A stretch of DNA of 64,000 bases from Symbiodinium sp. CCMP2592 (taxonomy: Eukaryota > Sar > Dinophyceae > Suessiales > Symbiodiniaceae): the NCBI GenBank assembly GCA_905221615.1, contig CAJNDT010006137.1:219405-283404 (forward strand), given 5' to 3'. A model generated the notes under the pieces. That model saw nothing but the letters and a program-made list of their open reading frames with translations. It made no database searches and was not told the DNA's origin. The number at the start of each line of letters is the position of its first letter. The stretch's first letter is position 1. The translations under genes and the position numbers were made by a program. Positions 1 through 10,200 of this stretch are shown here, piece after piece.

Positions 1-604
1 CCGCACGACCAACCGCAGCACCAGCCAAAGAACGGCGACCTCGTCCCGGCACAGAGGCTTTGAGTCGGACCCAAGAGGTCCCAGTACCATTACAGTAGGC
101 ACTTAGTAGATATTTGGGCCCCACAAGCATCCGAAATATTATGACTTGGACCCTTTGGGTGAGATGGGAGGGCGCTCTCTGATGTTGCGCTCCGCGGCGT
201 GGCAGTCTTGCAGTTGTGCTTCGGGTTCGAGGCACATTGCTTAAGCTTCAGGGGTGTTGCCATGGATTCGCAATAACGTCAAAGAAATCATAACCATATC
301 GCCTCTTTCTAACATATTTCTTTCTATAATAGAAGACCCTGAACCCTAAACCCTAAACCATATACCTTCTTATTTCATCTAAACTACTGCACTGTCAGAT
401 CGGAGGCTCATGGTGCGAGCTTGTAGCTCTCGTAGCCACGCCGAGCCGGAGCAGGGTGTGAAGGGGTTTTGGGTTTAGGGAACTTCAGGAGCAAACAAAG
501 GACGTGGAGCAAGACTTTAGGATTTTAGGGGTTTAGGGTATTCTGAGGTCGTGCCGAAATTTGCCGAAAGAACCACCCACAAAACCACCAGCTCCAGCTA
601 CTCT
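1..604. other. Left-flank mosaic DNA, no gene recognised
   Basis: Non-coding mosaic. It contains short telomere-like pieces (CCCTAAA units near 340-358, TTTAGGG-like pieces near 470-540) and otherwise unremarkable sequence. No open frame with convincing protein character was seen on either strand. Confidence 0.5.
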
Positions 605-705
605 CAGAGACTCCAATATCCCTTAAAGGAACAGACCTTAAATTATAGTAGGATCCTTAGTACAATCTGTGGTATATTCCTTAGTTAAGGGATATTGGAG
701 TCTCT
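605..705. mobile_element. MITE, family M (about 101 bp)
   Basis: A perfect 21-bp terminal inverted repeat, starting CAGAGACTCCAATATCCC at 605-625, is matched by its reverse complement at 685-705. The 59-bp core is AT-rich and non-coding. Related ends occur at about 22336-22483 and inside the VWA-gene intron at 61199-61419. On the minus strand the DNA just beyond it (about 706-800) reads as protein-like sequence, so it may once have interrupted an exon. No clear target duplication can be fixed. Confidence 0.75.
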
Positions 706-1030
706 GGGCTCTGCGGAAAGCTGGGCTGGCGGCATTGAAGAGAGCCGCACCCGGAGTTGTCAGCAGGCGTGCCAAGCACACCTGGTCCATCTTCCACCCG
801 GTTTAGGGTTTAGGGTTTCAGCTGATGTTGAAAACAATTGGTGGCTGATGTTGCTGATGCTGATGCTGATGCTGCCGCAACTTCTGCACTTGTTGTCGCT
901 CTCCTACATCGGTGGCTCTAAACGCTCCCGCGTAAGGGACGACTGTCAAGTCCAGTCGTGCGGACCGTAAGCAAGAGGCAGTCTGTCGGATCCCGAAGCC
1001 GGGAAGGGTCTAGGGTATAGGGGTTTAGGG
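706..1030. other. Short intergenic stretch with a minus-strand coding-like fragment
   Basis: On the minus strand about 706-800 reads as an open, protein-like fragment with mixed composition, but it has no start and is cut by telomere-like sequence at 799-820. From 1005 the sequence becomes TTTAGGG-like and leads into the retrotransposon target site. Confidence 0.3.
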
Positions 1031-1035
1031 TTTAG

Positions 1036-1188
1036 TGCGTGAAGCCCACTTGCGAGCACAGTTGAATGTACGTCTGTACCGAAGGCTGCTTTGTTTTCTC
1101 GAAAAAAGATCGTGAGGTCCGAAGGGTTCTGCAGTTGTTTCCCCATTGGGTCTCGGGTTGAGTCGTAATCCTGGTTTTATTACACGTA
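1036..1188 (+). repeat. 5' long terminal repeat (153 bp)
   Basis: It begins TGCGTGAAGCCC and ends TTATTACACGTA, and matches 13137-13289 base for base by eye. It is preceded by TTTAG, which is also found after the 3' LTR. It should carry the promoter and the R region, but no TATA box is evident. The end is TA rather than the usual CA; an alternative end at 1184 (TTACA) would break the exact target duplication, so 1188 was chosen. Confidence 0.95.
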
Positions 1189-1200
1189 GGTTATCAGCCG
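1189..1200 (+). other. Candidate primer-binding site
   Basis: Directly after the LTR the sequence reads GGTTATCAGCCG. Copia of Drosophila is primed from the anticodon-stem region of a cleaved initiator tRNA-Met. This site resembles the complement of that region but has ATC where the Met anticodon complement is ATG, which would instead fit an anticodon loop reading CUGAUAA. It shows no match to the usual tRNA 3'-end type (TGG...). Function is inferred from position. Confidence 0.45.
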
Positions 1201-1283
1201 TATCGGCGTAGTTTAAGGGCTTTAGACCTGTAGGGTAAGCTTCGAAGCGTCTGTGAGTTTGTCGGCCTTTGTAGTCACCTGCT

Positions 1284-4200
1284 ATGGATACCGTGTCCCG
1301 TCGTCGAAGGGCCGGAGGAGCGGGCGAGCCAGAGGCTGAATCGGCTGCCTTTGAGGCGGCATATCAAGCAGCCTTGGGTCAAGCGGGAGTGGATGGTTTG
1401 CAACCCACTCCGGGTTTGAAGGGCGAAGCGTCGCCCAATACTTTGGAGATGGGCCAAGGGTCTGGTGTGACTGGAGCCGAACCGCTCCTGGTGGCACACC
1501 CGTTTCATAGTGAACGGGTTCAGTCTGAAATTCAGTTACTGCGGAACCGCCCCTCATCCTTAGATGAGGATGGGCAGCGACTGCGTGATGGAGCTGAAGG
1601 AAGGGCAATCGCATTTGGAGGTGCGGCAGAAGATCGGGAAGATGAGCAAGGTGCTGAGCCTGATTATTCTGCTGTATTTCATATGAATGAGGCAACCGGG
1701 CCCAGAGTGGCGAGAGTGGAAACATCGGGCGAGAGCCGAGGGCCCTTGTCGGAGCGAAGCTTTCCTGGAACTCCTGTGGACTCTGGGAGAACCCGGATGG
1801 CCACGGGCCATCTTGTGGAGGAAAAGCCAGAGCCAGCCACTATGGCATCTGGGGCTGGTGTGAGCACGACGGGAGATGAAGAGTTGGTTCCTGACTCGCG
1901 TGGCGCTGGAGGTATGGAGGCGATGCTCATGCAGATTCTTGAGGAAAACAGGAACCTCAAGCGTCGCTTGGAGCAGGCTGAACAACGATCCCACTCGTCC
2001 TGGCATACGGGCACTACAGGTGAACCTGCAGTGGCGGCTTCGTCGCCTATGTCTTTCGCGGCTGGAGGAGTGAGGGGCTCTAACGCTCCGTACGTTAATC
2101 CGGCAGTAGGAATGGGACAGCCTGTACAGCCTCCACCATCGCTGGAAGCGATGCTAGGCTCCTCGCATTTCCCGGCTTCCTCGGGGCAAGGGTTCGAACT
2201 AAGGGCAGGGCAAGATTGTTCTGCGGAGCCTCTGAACCTACCTGTATCTAGACCAGAAGGTGGGGCTTCGGGGCTAGGGGGTTCGATTCCGGGGGAGAAT
2301 GCTTGCGCGTTGGCATTATATGAGGGGCCCAGGCCTAACCCGACTCTAACTGGGCCTATTGTGGGAGCTGAGGAATCAGGACCCCAGGCCCAAACCATGA
2401 GGCAATTCACGGCGCAGGCTTTGGAGATGTCGGGAGGGTTTCATACTCCAAGATCTACGGGGGCAGGAACTTCAGGGTTTGATGCGAATGGTTATCCGTT
2501 GTCTCCTGGGGGGACGGTGATTCGGCCTCCACCACTACCGCCTCCGACGGCATCGGCTGCGGGCTTTCCGGGAGCAGGCCAGGCCCCTTCCGGGAGAGGT
2601 TTGGGATTTGCGGAGATTGCTGGATCTTCGGGGTTCGGCGTAGCTGGATCTTGTCCTGCAGTTTCGCCGGGTCCATTGCTGGGGGGAGCCTCAGGGTTTC
2701 CTCTTTCTGGATTCGGGGGTGCGAATGTCGGTCAAGGAGGCTTACCGTTGGGTTCTTCTCAGTTAGGCGGGGGACCTGTAGCCGCTGCTTCTTTGGGGGT
2801 GTTCCCTGGGAGTTCGGAGGTTTCCGCGGGTTTCCCGATAGGGCTAGGAGGTTCGGGAGCGCAACCAGGGTTTGGAACCCAGGGCAATCCGGGCTTGTTA
2901 GGGCAGGGGACTAGACCTGAGGAACCGGCCCGCTACATAACGGAACTCCCTAAGCTTGTACAAGCGGATCTTTCAACGAGTGCTATAGTATGTGGCAACT
3001 GGTTGGCCCAAATTAGACAGATTTTCATGGGATTATCGCCTAGTGCAGACCTTTGGTTTAGCAGTGTGGAAGAGGCAGCTTCCCAGGGGTACTCTAGGTG
3101 GTTAGTAGCGGACCCGTTAGGTAGGGTTAGTCTTGACCCGGCGTCTATTGTAGCCACCTTCGACCCGGTAAGGTTTCAAAGAGTAGAAAGTCGGGCGGTG
3201 TCCTTGTTGTTGGCGGCTTTGCCACAAGCTGTAAGGGATGACGTTATCACGAATAGATGGCTTGCGTCAAGCTCTATCTTATTTCGGGTTTTGTGTCTTT
3301 TTCAACCTGGAGGCGCATCGGAACGAGCTCTGTTGCTCACAACTTTGGTTCAACCTGAGCCTTTGAAGTCCTTTAGGGATGCTCTAGCGGGGCTTCGAAG
3401 ATGGCAACAGAATTTAGTCCGTGCGCAGGAAGTAAGGGCGACATTACCGGATGCTTCACTTTTGTTGAAGGGCGTTGATAGCGCGACTGCGGGGTTGCTG
3501 TCTACGAATCCAATGATTAGCTTTAGGGTGAATGCCTTCAGACATAGGATTGCGTTGGATTATAACCCTACAACGGCTGGTGTTGTGCAATTAGTGCGAC
3601 TTCTGCAAGCTGAATGTGAGGCTGTGGCTTTGGCAGAGGGCAGTGGGGGTGATAAGAGAGCTAGGGGTGCAGCTTTAGCGGTTCCAAAGGATCCTCCTCC
3701 TGCGCCGAAGCCCCCGCCTGCACCGGCTCCCAATACCGGGAATCCGGGTACGGGGCCGACTGCTACTGTAGCTGCTGCAACCGCGACAGGGAACGAACCT
3801 AAGGGTAAGGGAAAGGGGAAGCCTCAGGAGTTACTGTGTCATAAGTTTTCTGACGGGTCGGGTTGCCGGTTTGGTGATTCGTGCCACTTTAAACACGATC
3901 GTGCCCGAGCTAGGCGTGAGGGTAAGTGTTTGGCATGCGGGCAAGCGGGCCATTACCGACCAGAGTGCTCCCTGGTGGCACCCGAGAATCGTCAGACTAC
4001 GGGGGATAGCAGCTCCGACGCCTCACCTAAGGCCCCTGGAAAGGGAGGGCCTAAAGCGAAGCCCAAACCTAAGCCGGCTGCGCAGGCGAAAGGTGTGACC
4101 GAGGATGTTAGTCCCAAACCTGAGGGCGGAAGCGCTAACCCTTCGGGTAGTAGTTCTGGCGGTGGTGTAAGCCAAGAGGCTCTTCTGGCTGAAGCCGCGA

Positions 4201-7200
4201 AGCTGCTTAAAGGAGTTTCACTGAAGCCATTAAGGCTTCAAGAGCCAGCACCGGATGCAACGTGGTTAAGAAGTGCTCTCACAAGCGCCTCAGATCCCGC
4301 ATTTTGTTTGGTGGACAGCGGAGCGACAAACGCGCTTCGCCCTGCAAATGATGGGGAGCTGAGGGGTTGCCGGGTCATACGCGTAGATCTAGCGAGTGGG
4401 GGTACGGATTTGCGGGTGAATGAATTTGGCACTCTCCTTCATGTTGGGCAATGTCAGGTTATACTTCCAGCGAACTACTTGGTTGAGTTGGGGTTTACTA
4501 TTACCTGGAAGCGAAAGGGCTGCAGGATACGGCATCCCAAGGAAGGCTCCTTGAAAGTAGAAGTAGTTAAGGGTTGTCCTCTTATTCCTAGGGAGGTTGG
4601 TTTGGCAATTCTGGCTCGTTACGAGGAGCGTGTCCGGCAGTCTAGGGGACTTAAGAGGTTGGAGGTGGACCCTGTGTCGTTTGGCCTAGATCAGTCTACT
4701 GGGAGAGCCTGGCTTAAGGAGAAGGTGCAGGAGGTTGGTTCGGAAGGACTGACCGCCGAGGTTCAACTTTGTATCCTGAGGGTTTGGTTTCCACACGTGC
4801 CGTTAGAGTTGTTGAAGGAAGCTTGCGAAGTCTCCGTTTTAGAAGAGGAGGAGGGCTGTTCGGGGTCTCCTTGGAATCGCCGGTTGAGGCGCTCTGTAGA
4901 ACGGGGTGGTCGAGAGTCTCTCCTGGTGTGTAGCTCTGCTTCTGGGGAAGGTTGGAAAGGTTATGGTAGGGTGTTGAAGCTAGTCGGTTGCGGAAGGGAG
5001 CTGAGTGACGATAGGGCTTTTAAGTGTGTATTGAAGTGGGCCTTGTCGGGGTTTATTGGAGGCTTTGTAGGCGAAGGCAGAGTGGAACGGACTCAAGGAA
5101 GTGCTAGCGAGCCGGGGTTGAGCAGTGGCACTCCCGATCGAGATGAGATGATTGCTAATCTTCGGTTTTTCTTGTTAGTTGTGGTTGCTCAAGCGGCTAA
5201 GGACGGCCGACTAAGGGGTACCCATTCTGAGTCCCTAGATTCAGGGCTAGATCAGCCTCCAGCAGGGATTGTGGAGCCAGGGAAACTAGTTGAGTGGGCT
5301 CTTCAAAGGGCAAAAGATAAGCTGAGTCCGTCAGAGCGAGCCCGTGTGAAGTCGAGTGGAGTTTCACCGCCTGTCTTTGTGGCCTGGGGGCAACCCTGGG
5401 AGGTGCAGCAAGATGGGGATCGGTTTTTAAGGGGTTTCGACGAGGGGCTAAGCTCTTTTAAGGATGCTTACGGGTTTCACGTGGCTGAGTTGGATTTGAG
5501 CTGGTTTGGTCTTGGGAGAAGTAATCGGGTTCGTTTGTTGACCTCCTCTTGGTTCCTGTTTGAACACGTACACGGGCGATTTGGTCCTGGGTTGTCTTTG
5601 GGAGGAGTTGCGCTCCGAAGCTCGGGATGGCCTTTGGGTTTCCTTCGTGAGGTTCAGAGGTTTTGGCTGAATTGGGGAAGTGAGTTAGGGAAGCTGGACG
5701 AGGTAGGACAGCGTCAGGTGTTGTTGAGAAAGTTGAGTGGCCGGGAAAGGTTTGAACGACACATTGCAAATGATCATTGTCCATACCTTAAAGGATGTCC
5801 TGTATGTGTGCGAGCACAGGGTCGTAGGCGAGCACATTGGCGGTCTGGGTTTCCTTCGGTCCATTCAGCGTCGTTTGATATAGCAGGACCATTCATCCCT
5901 GGGCAGTCGTTTGACCCGGTAGCTTCAGGACGGGATAAAGGTAAGGGATACCGGTTCTTTTTGGCGTGTTCTTATGCGGTGCCTTCGGGGTATCAGCCTT
6001 TGGATAGGGATCCTAGTTCTGGGGGGGATGCTGTCCCGAAGGTAGCTTCTGTTTTAGGAGAATTTGAAGACGGTCAAGCTGGGTCTTTAGGTTCTGATGG
6101 GCTTATGTGTGCGGTTACACATAGGGTTAGGACCAAACGACCAGAATCCCCCGAAGGGGGTGTCGGGCCGATAGATTGGGGGGAGGACGATCCTCCTCAA
6201 GAAGCTGGGGAACGGCGGAATCTCTTTATCGGTGTACCTTTGCGCACAAAAGGGGGAAAGGAAGTTCTGGGCCACATTCAGTCTGTAATTAACCAGTTGG
6301 AGTCCCAAGGATACCCAGTGCAAAGGTATCACGCTGACCGGGCCCAGGAACTCCGTTCTACTCCTTTGGTTGCTTGGTTACGAGACAAAGGCATCAGCCC
6401 ATCCTGGACGCCAGGTGAAGCGCCGGCCGGTAATCACGCAGAGTTGGCTGTTCAGAATCTTAAGTCTGGAATCCGGCGGTTGCTTCTGGCGTCCCGGATT
6501 GGCCGTGAGTTTTGGCCGCTAGCCCTGCTTCATATCTCCGCCAGGAATTGGTGCCTCTTCTCTGAGTTGCTGGGGGTTCCGCGAGCTCCTTTATTGGCTT
6601 TTGGTCTCCCAGTAGAGGCTAGAAAGCGTACGAGAACGGGGTTTGAATCTCAGTGGCAGGCGAGAACCCTTCGTGGCTTGTATATTGGGCAAGCGCCTCA
6701 CACCCCCGGTGGGCACCTAGTGTTGGTGTCTGACGAAGGGGTTAATCGTGTCTTGTTGACTAGCACGGTGTTTCCGGTTCGCCTTCCTAAGCCTAAGCAT
6801 AGGATTACGGGTAAGCGCTCCTTTGATGTAGCACTGCGTAGCTGTGCTTTGGTCTCGGAGCCGGAGCTGCAGTGGCCGGTGGCTGCAAGAGTCGTAGCTG
6901 CTACCCAGAATGCGCTGTGCATTGATGCCAGGTTTGCACCTGGGGGGGAGCCCTCACTTGGAAATTGGGAGTTTTTAAGTTTTTCGGATTCAGGGACTTC
7001 TGGGTTCGTAGCTCGATTGGAAATAGCTGAAGATTTTGGTTGCCTGGAGGTTGGTGAGGCCTTTGACGGTTGTTGGACTGAGTCTGAAGAGGAAGAAGGT
7101 CTAGAGGTTTGGGGTAGCCCCGGGGAGCCAAGGGGAATTGTAGCTAGTGTCGGGCTGAGTGATGATGAGCTTAAGGAGTGGCTCCAAGCTAAGATTGAAG

Positions 7201-10200
7201 CAGGGGATTACTCAGTAGGGGAGTGCTATGAGGTTCTTAAGAATTGCCTTAGGAGGTTGCCTTCAGCTCGCAGGCCGGTTGCAGGACGGCAGGGAAAGGC
7301 CGCTGTCTTTGGTTTGTATGCAGTGGGGGGTTTCCGAGGGGTGACTAAGTTTTCTATTGAGTACCCTTTGCTGGTCAAGTATCTCAATGCCTTTGTAAAG
7401 TCTCAGAATCCGGATGGTGTTTGGACTACCCTGTATGTTTCTCGGAATAGCTGTCTGCCTCCGCATAGGGACCTTCGGAATGCCCTTGAGTTTCCTATCT
7501 TGGCTCGGGCTGTTGGAGACTTTAAGGGTGGGGGTCTTTGGCTTGAAAGCGATACGGGCGTGACAATCCGGGAAATGCCGAATGGTTTGAAGCTGCCGGG
7601 ACATGTCCATGATCTGAGGGATCATACCCTGAAGTTTTCAGCTGAGTCCTGGCATGCCTCTGAAGAGTGGATTGGGGACCGTTGGGTGATTTCAGCTTTT
7701 GTGCCTAGGGACTTTAGGACGGTGTTGTTGGATCATCGGGAGGAATTATTGGAGTTAGGTTTCCCTGTTGATGAGATTAGTTTGGAGGACAGTCCTAGGA
7801 GCGTAGGCAGAGGAAAAGTTGAGAGCCTTCGTGGCAATCCTGAGGTAGAGGGTGAAGCCTGGGTGGTTAGTTGGCCAGACGACCCTTTGAGTGGGAATGA
7901 TGTTCGGGGGTTACGGCGGCTTCATGAAGGTACTGCTAGGCTTTGTTCTTTGCTGACGGAAGAGATTGTCGGGGAATTGAGGGATCCAGAGGGTCTTCTT
8001 CAGATTGTGCATCAGCTTGAGCAAGAGGAATTGCGGCGGGATTTCTTGGAAGAGCTGTTAACGCGCTGTTGGTCTGAAGAGGATCGTGTAGGATCGTTGA
8101 AGTCTTTGACACTTGAAGTTCCTTTAGTCGAGCGACCGGAAACCGGTAGTGAGCAGTTTTTGCAGACTAGGAATGTAAGCTTGGTGGAGGCTCGTGGCGA
8201 GCTCGCCAAATGGAGGGATCCAGCTTTAGAAGAGGTAGTGAGTCTTGAGGATACGAACCGAGCGGTGGATCGTGTATCTGTGACTGATGTAGATCAGTGG
8301 GCTCGGGATGGTATCTTGATTGTGCAATTGCCAGGAAAGGCGGTTCTGACTAGGAAAGCAGGAACCGGCAAAAGGCGGTGTAGAGCGGTGTGTTGCGGGA
8401 ATTATCTTCCTACGGATAAGTTGGGGTTGACCCGTGAAGAGCTTTATGCCTCTGGGGCGGAGTCCTTGTCGGTGAAAGTAGCCCTGGTGTTTGCGGCGAT
8501 GCATCCTATTTGGGTAGGGGTCACGATAGATGTAAAGTCAGCGTTCCTTTATGCTCCGATTCGTTCTGAGCATCAGGGGACTGAGGAACGTATCATCGTG
8601 AAGCCACCGCATTTCCTGGTGGAGCTGGGTATCCTTTCTTCTGAACATAGATGGTGGATTCGTAAGGCCCTTTATGGGTTGCCCACATCCCCGAGAGATT
8701 GGGGTAGGTATCGGGACTCAGAGTTCCGTAAGTTGAAGGTCTGTCACCAGGGGGCAGAATATCGCTTGATTCAACTGAAGTCCGATGACGCACTATGGGT
8801 TCTGCAGAAGGTTACTGAAGAGGGCCTTGGGGAGACTGCTGGGATCTTGGTGGTTTACGTCGACGACTTGGCGCTGTTCGCGGAGGCTGGCTTAGCCCAG
8901 CAGTGCATCAAGGCGATTCGTGACCTTTGGAAGACCTCGGATCCTGAATGGATTGGGGAAACTCCGGTGACTTTCTGCGGCTTGGAGATTGTTCGAGTGG
9001 AACGTGGCTACCGAATTTCTCAGGGAGCCTATATTAAGGAGCTGCTTTCGAGGTACAACGTTACTGAAGATGCGACGGTACCGGTCACCAAATGGATTGA
9101 TCCGGAGTTGCCGGAATCTGTTTCGGCCAATGAGGTCAGAGAAGCACAGGCCATTACAGGAGCGTTATTGTGGGTGGCAACCCGAACTAGACCGGACATT
9201 TCCTACACCGTGTCTCGCTGCGGACAGCAGGCGACGAAGGTTCCTCAATTGTCCATCAGTTTGGGTATGCAAACGTTGGGATACTTGCGTTCCACACAGG
9301 ACTTTTGTATCGAGATCCCGTTTGAGATTAAGAATCTTTTCTCGGAGCACGGGTCACTTGCCATGCCGCGTACAGAGAAAGTGTTGGAGTTGTACACTGA
9401 TGCTTCTCACAGCCCAGGTGGAGCTAGATCAATGCAGTCCATTTTCCTTGTATGGAGATCTGTACCTTTGGCTTGGGAAGTGACCAGGCAACCGTTCACA
9501 ACACTGTCATCTGCGGAGGCGGAGCTAGTCTCTATGGTGCACGCGATCCAATTGGGGGAAAGCATCCAACCCTTGTTGGATGAACTCCTAGGGGAGGACA
9601 CGCAAGCGTGTCTCCTAGGAGACAACGAAGCAGCTTGCCGAGCTTTTGACCCAGTAAGCGCATCCTGGCGAAGTCGCCACCTGAGAATGCGCGCGGTCTC
9701 GGGCCGCGAAAGAATCACCGCTGGTTTATTAAGAGTCTGTCATTTGGCAGGCGACCTGCAGGTGGCGGACCTCGGAACCAAACCCCTGAGCCGAGCTAGA
9801 ATCCTAAGACTATTAGGGTTTTTAAACATAGGCCAACCTTTGAGCCCCGAATCCCAGCGAGCCTCAGCAAGGGCATTGAGTCGAGGGGTTCAGGGTCCTT
9901 TAGATGTAACTCCGGAACTTGTTGCAGGTTTGGCCCTTTTGGCAATGATCCCTCGAGTGAATGCCCAGCCCGACAGGGCGTTGGTGTCTGAGGGAGCTGA
10001 TTGGCTCGCGTGGGTAGTAGCTGTGTTGATGATTGGGGTATCGGTTCTCTGGAGTGGTTTTCTTTCGAGTTGGTTTGAGGGGAGCCTTGAGAGTGCCTTG
10101 CTTTCGGGTTTTGCGGAGCTTGCTGTTTTGGACGAAGCGCTCGTTGAGTCGTTCTTGACGGATGCCGAGTTAGGTGAGCCGGTTTTGGAAGCAGGGGCTG

